Assembly: GCA_010645155.1 (NCBI GenBank)
Contig: CM021320.1
Span: forward strand, 3,714,745-3,778,744
Source: Tigriopus japonicus
Lineage: Eukaryota > Arthropoda > Copepoda > Harpacticoida > Harpacticidae
Direction: 5' to 3'
Length of the DNA: 64,000 nucleotides
Shown one piece after another: positions 1 through 11,800 of this stretch. Each line of letters opens with the position of its first letter. Within the stretch, counting starts at the first letter, position 1. The position numbers and the translations under genes are program-made. The notes under the pieces are model-generated. The model did no database searches. It saw only the letters and a program-made list of their open reading frames with translations, and had not been told where the DNA came from.

Positions 1-31
1 GGGTTCTTGCTAGAACAAACAACAAGCTAAC

Positions 32-447
32 CTTGTGTCATCCATTGGACAAATTGTGATCGCTGGAAATGGTATTTCCTCAATAGATTTTTGCATCACC
101 GAAGTCACCACTGGATTGTCTTTCCATCCTTTGAAGCTACTGTTGATAATAAAGATGGCCAAAAGCACACCCAAGAGAACAATCACCACCCAACCGATCC
201 TGGCCAATTGACCTTTGGCTTCGGTCCAAAAATAGGTTCCATGGATAGTAGATGAAGAGCAAAATTTGTGGAACAATTCGATCAACTGGGCGGGCTCCTC
301 TACCAATTGTGAAACCCCACGAGTTCTTGATGCTGATCCAGATTGGTTGTGATTGCACTTGACCTCCACGTTACCATTCGTCTCTTTCTTATTTCTCAAG
401 ATTAAGTTGGAAGGCTCATATTGCCTAACATAAGTCGGACCCATCAT
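32..447 (-). CDS. DEG/ENaC-family sodium channel, first coding exon of a second, tandem copy (partial gene)
   Basis: This exon encodes the cytoplasmic N-terminus, first membrane helix and start of the extracellular domain of a degenerin/epithelial sodium channel subunit. The first in-frame ATG is at 447, followed by a second ATG. The segment LFHKFCSSSTIHGTYFW carries the His-Gly gating motif typical of the family's N-terminus. A hydrophobic stretch (IGWVVIVLLGVLLAIFII) is TM1, and the exon ends with FPAITICPMDDT before a donor (CACAAG|GTTAGC) in phase 2. The exon has the same layout and the same splice phase as the first exon of the complete gene at 8988-9409, and its last 43 residues are identical to that copy. 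The N-terminal ~45 residues differ strongly. Transcription runs leftward, so the remaining exon lies outside the window. It cannot be an alternative first exon of the other gene because it lies downstream of that gene. The family assignment is firm; subunit type and ion selectivity cannot be told. Confidence 0.9.
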
Positions 448-2085
448 AACGGAAGAGTGAACCTCATGAAATGAAAGCCAAAGGTACACTAGCACAATTT
501 GGAGCAAAACCAAATTGGCGCACGAGTGAACGAATTCAGAGAGAAATTCTCGAAGTTAATGGATCCCATTCGTTTCCATGTACAAGGCTAGTAAGGACTG
601 ATGAACGGAGAAGTTGAGAATACTCTCTCCATATGAATTAGTAACATGCAAATAAGGGTGGGTTTGAAATTACCACGTATCGCACATGCTCTTAAATTTG
701 AATACAACCGTTCAACCTTATCAGAACCATATAGTAAATGTTTCCAGTATCATTACGAGGCCTGGGAATTCAATATAAATAAAACTTACCTTTGGCTAAT
801 CATAGAGGTAGATAATCACTAGACATGAATAATAAACAGAGAGGTAAAAAATATAAAACGTCTTATTTAATTTTTTTGCCTTTTTGCCTTTTTTCTAATT
901 TTGACAAAAACGACGAAAACAATGGTGGTTGCGTGGAAATTAAATTTTATCTAACAAATTATACCTCAGTTAGATGTGCAATATGTTGCATTTAGCCTCT
1001 CTTTTTCCAAATTTTACTTGCATTTTTGGGCTTTTACATTTATTTTTTCTGCCCCACATAATTGTTAGCATATGGGGATGAGTCCCATTGGGCCTTGAGC
1101 GGGCTCGGTATCGGATGAGATCACTTTGAAGGTCAGTTCATTGTGAGTTAGACCAAAAAAGCACAAACCAATCTGGAGCAACCATAATTCACCACGGAAG
1201 TGTACCGAAATAGGATTTAAGTCATTGAACTTGCGTAAATGGTACTTGAAAAGCTCAATAAGAAGAATGTAGTGAATCCGATCTGATCCGGATTTGCATC
1301 AATCTGGATCTGAGCCGGCTTCAAAATTTGGATTTCAGGTCTTGACCCAGAACCAAAAAATCTTGGCGTTACCCATTTATACCAACATGTTTTGCATTTT
1401 TATGCATTTTTTCCATTGTCTAAGGATTTATTTTTCCCCTCTTATTTGCGTTTTTTGACATTTCTTTACATTTTTGTGTCATTTTTAACATTTTATTTTC
1501 ATTTTTCGCTCTGTTTATTTGCTTTTTATTTATCTCTCTAATAATAAGGCACGGTCTTTCTTTGAGCTGGGGAAGTCATTTTAAATTCCAGAAACTTTTG
1601 AGAGCAGTTTCGTAATGTAAATGCGATGCCAAACATTTATTTGAATTCGGTGAAATAAGTCACGGGCAAAAATTCTGAAAATAAATACTTGAAAATTTAA
1701 CTTGACAAAAGTCTTGGATATGCCGATAGTAGTCCTGTGTTAAAATAATTTGGAAATCAATTTCGAGGATCTATTGTCAACGGCCATTATGGTAGGCATT
1801 CTCGAAGGGCCAAACTGGAGGGTCGTTACATCAATTTAAACAAACGGTTAAACTGTGTGGAAAGTATAGATTTCGACAATATTTTAAGTAGCCCCATCCA
1901 TAAGACTACCTAAGACTTGAGTAGATAAAAATATACCACAAATTATCTTTAACCATGTTTTAAGTGACCTTACATCGGTAACACAATGCACATCAAACCG
2001 CCAAGTTTGTTTATGAAAACAGTTGTTTGGGGGATACTAATTGTGCTGTCCAAAAGCTCATTTTTTATTGCGTTAATCCTTCGAT
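448..2085. other. AT-rich non-coding DNA upstream of the partial DEG/ENaC gene
   Basis: No supported coding exon is seen. This is the 5' flank of the minus-strand DEG/ENaC exon ending at 447, so that gene's promoter and 5' UTR should lie here. Several T-rich tracts occur between about 870 and 1540. No TATA box or other regulatory site could be assigned with confidence. Confidence 0.6.
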
Positions 2086-2890
2086 NNNNNNNNNNNNNNN
2101 NNNNNNNNNNNNNNNNNNNNNNNNNNNNNNNNNNNNNNNNNNNNNNNNNNNNNNNNNNNNNNNNNNNNNNNNNNNNNNNNNNNNNNNNNNNNNNNNNNNN
2201 NNNNNNNNNNNNNNNNNNNNNNNNNNNNNNNNNNNNNNNNNNNNNNNNNNNNNNNNNNNNNNNNNNNNNNNNNNNNNNNNNNNNNNNNNNNNNNNNNNNN
2301 NNNNNNNNNNNNNNNNNNNNNNNNNNNNNNNNNNNNNNNNNNNNNNNNNNNNNNNNNNNNNNNNNNNNNNNNNNNNNNNNNNNNNNNNNNNNNNNNNNNN
2401 NNNNNNNNNNNNNNNNNNNNNNNNNNNNNNNNNNNNNNNNNNNNNNNNNNNNNNNNNNNNNNNNNNNNNNNNNNNNNNNNNNNNNNNNNNNNNNNNNNNN
2501 NNNNNNNNNNNNNNNNNNNNNNNNNNNNNNNNNNNNNNNNNNNNNNNNNNNNNNNNNNNNNNNNNNNNNNNNNNNNNNNNNNNNNNNNNNNNNNNNNNNN
2601 NNNNNNNNNNNNNNNNNNNNNNNNNNNNNNNNNNNNNNNNNNNNNNNNNNNNNNNNNNNNNNNNNNNNNNNNNNNNNNNNNNNNNNNNNNNNNNNNNNNN
2701 NNNNNNNNNNNNNNNNNNNNNNNNNNNNNNNNNNNNNNNNNNNNNNNNNNNNNNNNNNNNNNNNNNNNNNNNNNNNNNNNNNNNNNNNNNNNNNNNNNNN
2801 NNNNNNNNNNNNNNNNNNNNNNNNNNNNNNNNNNNNNNNNNNNNNNNNNNNNNNNNNNNNNNNNNNNNNNNNNNNNNNNNNNNNNNNNNN
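2086..2890. other. Assembly gap (805 N)
   Basis: An uninterrupted run of N. Apparent long reading frames on both strands that cross it are artefacts of translating N. The true length may differ from the run length. Confidence 0.99.
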
Positions 2891-4947
2891 CCTCGCTGTT
2901 TTACTTACCTCCATTGCTCTTGTTGTATAAAGTCGCCCCCCTGGCAAGTTCGTGGACCCTAAGTGGAAGAATTGCCTTCCTAGTTCCTATCGTAAGGTAT
3001 TTAGCCCGCAGTTTTAACATACGATTATTGACCTTTAAAACTGGCATGATAATGTCAGATTTTGGCAACTCTGAAAAGTTTGTTTACGAAGATTTGTTAG
3101 AAATATAGGGCTCATAGAACCCTGAGAGAGAAGTAAGATCGTTGACAGCTATTGAGTGGATTTTCACGCCACCCTTTGGCAAAACTTCAGGTTTTTCCTA
3201 GACGCTAAAATATTAGTGGTATTATGTTATCAAATCGTACATTTTGGAAAAAAAAATCCTGTCAAAAAATGCCTAAAGTAATGCCAAAGAGTGGCTTTAA
3301 TAACCATAATGTGGGAACTATTCCTCAACTGACAAATAAGAGGAGCTGATTTGGTGGAACAAGCTAGCATTTTGTAAATGTTGCCACTCCTCTTCAGAGC
3401 AAAGTTGAATGTCTTTAAAAACAGTCTCTGTGATCCTTACTATGCTTAATGATAACTCACCAAAAAGGGACACTTTGTCATAAAAACAACTGATTTGTGA
3501 ACATTTTCTCATTCAGAAAGCTCAACAACGCCCTTGCAAAGTCCTAAATTTGAAGGCACCAGAAAACAAGCTCCTAAAAAGTCACTTGAGAAAGTTCCTT
3601 TTGCTCAATTCACCAACCTGACAAAATATTTCATTAAGGAAAGTAAAGGTACGATAATTAATGTAAAAGTCATTTTTTACCAGATATTTTTACTGGCAAA
3701 GTCAAAATATGTGCTTTTTTGCGTTTTGAAACCGGTAGATACTTTTTGGGACACCTCCATGTTTTGAATGACCTCTTAATCAACTGCCCATTTTCAATGC
3801 TTTAAATCTATTTTTGTTTAAAAACGGACGAGCCATTCTCAAGAGAGAGTAGTGATTTTCGAAAGTGCTAGCACAAATCATAAACGTTTTATGGCACTCA
3901 TTTGAAATCAAGATCAGCTCCGCACAAAACAGCAAAAAAATGCAAAATTTGAAAAATTGCATCAAACAGTATTTACAAATTCCCTTAATGTCGTATTTTT
4001 TTATCGAATTGAAAGACCCTTTGACATTCACTTCCTGGGGTTTCCCTCGAGAAATTTCCAGGTCACGCATCATTTTATGGCCTTTCCTAACGATGATGTA
4101 ACTTATATTTCACTTAGACCTATGTCCTTTCATAATTACGCATTTGTACGGGTGCTGCTTTGCCTGAAAATCGCCAATTAGTCTGACCCAAAACCATCAT
4201 GATAAACTGAAAAGTATGACATATGTATTGCCCCAAATCGCTAACAAGCTTGGCTGTTACTCACCAATATATTTATGAATGTGTTATGAAATTGTTTAGT
4301 TTGGAAACACGATCACCTCAAACATCTTCAGACGTTTAACTTTCTTATTCAGATAAACGTAATATCGTGTTCCCAAGACTTCCTAAAAACCATCGTTTTG
4401 AGGACAATGAACTGATTCAACAATGCTCTCTCAAAAAGATGTCGAGGTAAACACTGAAGTAGGTTCTTTTACCTTCCAGAAGAATCATGTCTTCAAAAAG
4501 AAGGCCTCGATTTGGGCTAGAAAAGATTTTTCTCAGAATCACACATACAACTTGACTTCCAAACTCCAAACGGTTCACCAACATTTAGTGGATTCATTGA
4601 AACGTGATGAAGCCTCAAAGTGCTCAAAAGCCATGTCTCCATTGAACCAAAGGTGTATATGTACAGTATGCAACTGTTGATGAGGAAACCATGGAGACAT
4701 TAAGGCCACTGCCATGTGTTCCCTAGGGAATAACAATGACCCATTGAATGGCTTTGGTCAAGAAAAAATCTGGCTTTCAAAAGACCTGACTCTCGTCGTG
4801 GAAATGGTCTCCAACCCTATGGCATGATTATAGATCAATACCGTAAATGATGACCAAAATTTGCACAAACCTTTTTTCGATCACAGCTCCATAACTCCAT
4901 ATTTCCGGATCGTTGCATGAAGTTAGTTAGCAAAGTGTATTCGCACA
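2891..4947. other. Non-coding stretch before the SEA gene
   Basis: No gene is recognised. One short plus-strand ORF (4423-4680, ATG to TGA, 85 codons, Lys/Ser-rich, ending in a Cys-containing tail) is present. It has no recognisable motif and no splice partner and is probably chance or a relic. The 5' UTR and promoter of the plus-strand SEA gene starting at 4948 should be at the right end of this stretch. Confidence 0.5.
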
Positions 4948-5817
4948 ATGAAAACCCAATTAAATGTAGTGCTATGGTTGGTTTTATCAATGTTTGGGAA
5001 TGAGGCGAGATCTGCGGATTTCAGTCGAATTCATGGTAATGTGGGTTAACCAACCAAGCAGTTTCTCATGTGTTCATTCATGTTTTCTTTCGACCTTTTA
5101 GAGCCATGGAGAACTCTAATCGAAGAAGGTCTTTGCTTTCCCGGTTTCTTCAAGTCCAAGTTTTTGACCTTTGAAGAGCAAGAGAGCCTTCAATTGGCAC
5201 CCAATGGTTTGTGTCCTACTTTCTATTACGTAGTGTGTTTTACGTAACCAGGGTACCATTATCTGTTTTTAACTTCATAATCAAAAGTTCCGCTTTTACA
5301 GAAGAGATATTGGTTGTCAAATTGATATTGAAGGGGCAAAACTTTTCGATGGATATGAATAGTAGCGCTTCAAAGGCCCATAAATCGTTACAACTCGAGA
5401 TCAAACACGGTGTAAGATTCGATCCAATTCCAATATGACCCATTTGTGAGCCACTTTATCCATAAGAAGCCACTTCTTTTTGTTGCAGCTCAAAAACGTG
5501 TTGGGAGAAGAATTTCCTGAGTCTGACGTCTTCAAGGGGAGTTGGAAGCTCCAGGAAATTCTGAGTTTTGGGCATTTTCCCCAAGTCTTGTTCATTCTTA
5601 ATGGATCTGATCGTAAGTATTGGGCCCTTTCTAACTCGTGTTCAAGCATGTCTGTTGGGCTCTTGATCCATTCAATACTTACTTTAATGCCCTTATCAAT
5701 TGCCCACGTCACTTTTTCTTGTAGCTTCCTATAATGAAGAGGCCAAAAAGCATCTCCAGCGGGCAATAAGTCAAGGCCAATTTGGGCAACTTCCAATATG
5801 GAATGGAACTGCTGAAG
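4948..5817 (+). CDS. SEA gene exons 1-5: signal peptide and first SEA domain
   Basis: Exon 1 (4948-5035) starts at ATG and encodes MKTQLNVVLWLVLSMFGNEA, a clear signal peptide, up to residue 29. Exon 2 (5102-5206, residues 30-64) is a linker with one Cys (GLCFPGFF). Exons 3 to 5 (5302-5411, 5489-5612, 5725-5817; residues 65-173) form the first SEA-like unit. It has a first beta strand (ILVVKLILKGQNFSMDMN), a helix (SLQLEIKHG, then LKNVLGEEF), a middle strand (FPQVLFILNGSD), a second helix (EEAKKHLQRAISQG) and a closing LPIW strand. The order and spacing match the SEA fold. The exon 3 donor was set at CACGGT|GTAAGA because only this phase-0 site avoids a stop in exon 4. The usual autoproteolysis motif GSVVV is absent. 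The exon structure is well supported by splice signals (GTAATG, GTTTGT, GTAAGA, GTAAGT, GTAAGG); the SEA label is by pattern recognition. Confidence 0.75.
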
Positions 5818-8800
5818 GTAAGGTACAGCTAGTTGTAAGAAAGTAGAGAAACCACATTCTATTTCTGTATGAACAAAGTAGACCAGAATATTAGCAAATG
5901 GTGTTGATGGTTTTGTTCCGGGAAGATGACTCATCAAGCATATACGCATTGTCATGCCCACCACTTCCAACCACGTTCTTATTGGATGGAGACGAACTTA
6001 GAATTCCTTTAACGCATGAAAAAGTGGCGGTTCCACTTCGCTTGAAAACCTCCATGACAAAGCAACATATCCAATAAAGAATTTCCACAAAAGTGATGAC
6101 GGAGATCCCAGTAAATAGACCCAACGTTCCACCTACAGCGGAAATCATATCAAATACACTCGTTCGGAGCTCGAGCTTGATTTGGGTGATAATTGGGGTG
6201 TCAAAGAAGAAATTCAGAACAGCAATATCTTCGTGGAATCGTTCCTCGGCAAATTGATGGAACTCCGTGACATTGTGGGCCAACATTAGCATGTTTTTGC
6301 TCAATTCGTCAATGAAAATGTGCTGAGGATCAAGTAGATAATCCGCCAAAAGGCCGGCACGGGTTTTGGCGTTGTACCATTTATCGGGTGAGGTCTCTTT
6401 ATGCATGTCGTAGGACTCTCGAAACATGGTGGCGAACAAATGGACACCCTCGCAATCATTCAAACATCCACACTCTTTTCTATCCTTGAGATCCTCCGAG
6501 TATTCCTTTAGACTTTGCTCAAAGCATCGATTGCCCTCTGTTCCACAAATAGGCAAGTCACTTTGTTTGATGTACCAAGGGGAGCACTCACATTTCAATG
6601 AGAGCTTCTTGATACGGCATTCCAATAGACAATTATCTTGTGAATAGTGAGAAAAGTAGCTCAGATTGAAATCCTCTGGAAAATGACAGATCTTGTTGTC
6701 CTCGTTCCAATTTTGAAAAGCTTCCGAGGTTCGAATGTGATGAATCCCGTGAAGGTAAAACGAGTGCTCGCCATAAAACGACGTATCCACGATGAATGGC
6801 ACCTTGGAGGACACCACACCTGGAAGTGTGATGAACACCTTGAATCCACGACTTTCTTTCGTTGGCGGGAGCAAACTGGTTAGACGATGGTTGTCTACTA
6901 CAAGTTGTAAGCCACGGTCTTTGCCGCAGCCCGCAACTGACCGCATTTTAAAGATCTCCGAATTATGCACCGAATCCGTGCTGATGTTTTCCATGCCCAG
7001 TTTGAAGTTGTTGTACGTGTAACAGAGCCCATGATCGTTGAAGACGGTTTGGAAAGCGTTACAGAATCGGCCTTCAGGATATTGGTCTAATTTGGCGCCT
7101 TCTTGGCGTTTGTTGTCATACCAGCAATACGGAAAAGCCGCATTTGGAACAACTTTCCCCTCTTCATCAACGGCATGAGGTGGATGCAACGAGGTCCTCA
7201 TGATATCAATGAGTTCCTCACCAAATTTGACATTGGCCAAGTCACACTGATCCTTGACTCGACCATCTCGCCAGCCCCAACTAGAAATCAGGGTGACCAG
7301 ATCTGGTACAGGCATGTCGCCTTTGGAACAACTGTAGATGGTTGGATATTTTTCCCGGTCCAAATAAGTTTCAAAAAGGGTCTTTTGGGCTTCAGGATCG
7401 GCATCAACCAGAGAATGGATCATTTTCAGAATCGTACCAGGGCGTGCTGTGGCAAATTGGTTGTGAACCCTGGCCTCATCCGATTGCAAGAGCTTTTTAA
7501 GGTCTCTCAAAAAACGAAAGTCTTTGACGTACCGACTGCAATTGGTTCTCATCTCTACAAGACATTGTCCTCCTAGGGATCGTTTGGAACGACCATTGTG
7601 CCCGAATTTAGCCACGTCCCGGATGGACTTTTCAATTTCGTTCTCAGTGGAATTGAGAATGAACTCCTCGTAATCTGAACTCAGGGTAGTGTTGATTTGT
7701 TTGAAGAAATCAATGAATTCAGTCTTGGCTGGACAATGATCCTCGCAGTTTTCCATTTCGTCCCCGGAATCCGTGTCCTCGTCAGTCATAATATCAATGC
7801 AGTATTTGAGAAGGCAATCATTTTCTTGAGGTAAAGGTCGATCAGTATGAATAAGGCGCAGGAGATGAGCGATCATTTTCTTCAGATTAAAATACTTATG
7901 ACCAGCTTGATTGGCCATTCGTTCCACATATCCAAACCTGAAGTGGAGAATTGAGATCCATCGTTAACGAGGAGGATTATCGTCTTCGAAAGGAAACCTG
8001 TCATAATCAGGCTTTCCGTGTTCCGGGTTCGTGCTTCAAATAACATTTGAGCTTCAAATTTAAACAAGACTCAAATTTGTTTGGGGAATGTTTCAACTAA
8101 TTGGCACCACATAAGATTAGTCATGGCATTTAATTGCCAAGATAACAATGTCAGGAATATTCTTGGAAATATGTTTTCTTTTCCACTTAGCGCTACTGTG
8201 GTAGGAGAGTTCGAGTATGAGATTGGTTCACAAAACTTGCTACACTTGCAACGTTAGAAATTTTATCAAAAATACTTAATATTCGTTAACCGGAACTATA
8301 ATTCGCATTTTTAAAGTTTATTCTCTTTTTTTCTCTACCAATTGAGGATATTGGCAATAATAATCAGAAAAGAGTACTCTTCAGCTATAGTAGTTTCCTT
8401 TCAGATGCCAAAACATCTTGGCATCTTTATTTCATTACAGAGAATATGGGCATTCATCAAAAGCAAACATTGCCCTAATTTCGGAAAGGTCTTCTTCTTT
8501 ATCCAATATCTGTTTTAGGTTTTCGGGTCTGATGTTTGCTACGAGGAGAGCCCGAAAACGGAAGATGTTTAGTATATTCAGTGCGTATGATTGTCTATGA
8601 ATCTCAAACTCGAGTTATCCAACCTCAAACAAATAATGATATGCGCAAAACCTAATCCCAATGTTGAGTTAAGCGAGCTCTTCGAGAAACTCTCCACTTT
8701 CCATAAAAAGGACCACAAAACACACTGTCCATAATGAGTGGATAAAAAAGCGGGACACCTTGCAGTTTTATTAAAGGAACAAGTTAAGGAAAAGCAGGAG

Positions 8801-11800
8801 AATTCTAACTACGGTCAAGAACATCTGATTCCAATTCACTTAACCCAAAGCCCCAAATCAGGGGAAAAGGAAATTAACCTCAGACCTTCAAAGATACGCA
8901 TACTTGGATGGGATTAGTTTGCTCCAATGAGCACCTGGCATATTGCCTAAAACATCATTGGACTACAATGCGAATGAAAAAACGAACCTCGTGTCGTCCA
9001 TTGGACAGATTGTGATGGCCGGAAATGGGATTTCCTCAATAGACTTTTGCATCACCGATGTCACCACCGGATTGTCTTTCCAGCCTTTGAAGCTACTGTT
9101 GATGATAAAAATGGCAAAGAGCACACCCATAAGCACAATGATGCCCCAAGCGATTTTGGCCATTCGACTCTTGGACTCTGTCCAGAAATAAGTTCCATGA
9201 ATGGTGGACGATGAACAAAATTTGTGGAACAGGTCCATCAATTCGGCTTCCTCTTCCGGAGACTGTGGAGCGCCATTGATCACGGGGTTAGAAACCGAGC
9301 CTTGATGGCCTTTCAAAAAGGAGCTCATTTCCTTTTCCTTCTTATCCGACATGGTTAAGTTTGAAAGTTCATAACAATACTTGTGACTCACATAGGTCGG
9401 GCCTTTCATTCCCAATTAGAGTTCCTCATTGATGAAGCACCAAAATCAGACTGAGCCAACCGGCGAACGTTCCAAACGAAGCCAAGAGAGAAGAGAAGAA
9501 AAGGGACCAACCGGGTGGAACTGGTCCAACTCACTTGTTGAGTCTTCTTGAGGATGAAGAGAGAAGGGCCTTTTGATCAAGGAATGACGGCAAGGGATTC
9601 AAATAACGTGACCAAATCATCCACGAATGAATGATTAAGCATTGTTGGATCGCACTTGGAACAATGTTAGGCATACAAAGCAAGCTAATAATAAGGGAGA
9701 ATGTAGATCTAAATGCATTATTTCAATTACCACGGTGGGAGGGGCTCAGCCTTGATTAAAGTCTCTTGTAACTAAATATTCGTGTTCCAATGGAGATTTG
9801 GTAGATATTTGGTTTTGTTATTGCTTTGGTTGCAAATAAAGGGCCTCTTATTTGGTTCCAGTTTATCAACAGTTAACTGAGAAGAATACGGTATACGATG
9901 TCACAATCCAACTTTACAAGCAATCTTTTGTGGCCGGAATGGATGTGAGGGACTCACAAACGTTTCTCAACATGTCGGATCAAATGCACCAAATGGTAAT
10001 AATTCCGGATTTCTAACTGGTAACAAACATACTCCAAGATATCTGTACCCTCAGTACCCTAAAAAATAAGGTTGCATTGACCTCAGATGCTCCCCTTTAT
10101 TGCATATTGAAATTCAATTAGTTCAGTGTGTCAAGCAAAGAAATGTTGAGCTTCAGTAAGTTCAACATAACATTTTTGGTTCAAAAGGAGTTACGTCAGA
10201 GCAACTTCAAAGGGAAGATTTGGAATATTATAGCTTTGTCTATACCAGGGATCGGCAACGAATTTGACGCTAAGGCCGATCAAAGGCTCTCCTAGCAAAT
10301 CTTAATGGGAACTGAAGCCCACAATTTTCCTTTCCCAGAGCTTGTACTCATCATGTGGTGGATAACATGAGGCCCACTATCATTTTGTATTATCTTGAAG
10401 GCTCCTGTCCCATCAAAAATCATTTAGGGCCCCACTGGTCACTGACCTTTGGGATAAGCCTTGGTTTTAACCTTAAGATTAGGATGTCGGGGCATGCTTT
10501 TTTAAAGAAACACAAGTTCGTTACAAATGAGAACTGTCTGTAGACTTCTTGAAATACTTTGTGCAAATTTGATCATAGATCACTAAAAATAATGGACAAA
10601 GTGCGACGTTTTGTGAGCTTCTGTTGTTATGACTTAGTATAGCACTCTAGTTATGACTACTCTTGGACAAATTAATGCCCATTCAGCCTAATTTATTGAT
10701 AACCTGGCAAGATCATTTCGGGCCGTTTTCAAAACAAGCTTCTCTACTAATTCAGGTAACAAAAACTGGGCTTCTTGTGGACACACAAGTTCCATGAAAC
10801 AAAACTTCTTTCTGAATTGGGCGTTTTTGCTTTCCGTTGATTAAAACCCTTGGTAAAATATTTTGGCCAAGACAAGTCACAATGGACTAAGGAAGAAGTT
10901 TGTTATGAAAAAAAATTTAGATCTTGGATAATTCAGTGGCAACATTATTCATGGACGTCATTCACTAACTTGTGTATTGAAGCCCTTGGTTTGGTCCATT
11001 CCAGATTTTAGTTCATAACACCAATACTTTTGTGTTTGTTTTGGCCTTTTTTGAAAAAAGACCGACGTTGTGAAAGTTATTTTATTTAGTATTCACGTCT
11101 CAAAGAACAAGATTAGAGTCAACGCTGAAAATAGGGATACTCGACAAAAGAACATTCCTTGATATAAGAATGCTTTTCCCCATAAATATACGCATTTGCT
11201 ATATGACATTAATTTACTCTCGATTTGAGAATTATGTCGCCGTGCCCGAAAATAACCTTTATCTGGCTTCGATAGCTTTCAGATTTTATAGAGATATTTC
11301 TGTTCCACAACTCACCTCAAATCCAAACTAATCCTAGAAAATATTTTAGACTTACTAGTACGTTTTACACGCTTCCTTGAGTATTTACAAATCCCCGATT
11401 CTGCCAAAGACAAATAAACATGAACACACGAATAATTTGGTCCCTCTCCTACACTGCCTTACCTGAGTACATAAGTACATCGAGTCATGAGAATCGCCCA
11501 GTCTAAACCCCATAATTATGAATCAAGTCACTAAGAACTATCGAACCCAAGTCCAAAAACTGCTCTCCTTTTAGTTGGGAACCAGGTTCAAAAATCTCTT
11601 TGGTGAGCATTTCTATCGTATGACCATCGTGGGTTTTTACCCGAGTTTGCAATCCACCGTTATCCGAGCTTACGTGTTACTGGATCCGAGCCCGGAAAAT
11701 ATCTATTATGCCTCGATTGCTTGGTACGATATCAAAGGTTACGTTTATCTTGGAAAATTTCCCCTGCTCCCACAAAACGTGAAGATTGGAGGTAAGTTTG

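Noticed and set aside
32..447. The left first exon as an alternative first exon of the complete DEG/ENaC gene
   Set aside because: Both are on the minus strand, and this exon lies after the other gene's last exon in the direction of transcription, so it must start a separate downstream gene.
1970..2962. Long ORFs on both strands of about 310-325 codons
   Set aside because: They consist mostly of N from the assembly gap.
5401..5970. A 189-codon minus-strand ORF after the channel gene
   Set aside because: It is the antisense shadow of SEA exons 4-5 and of the end of the channel gene. The plus-strand exons have matching splice signals and phases.
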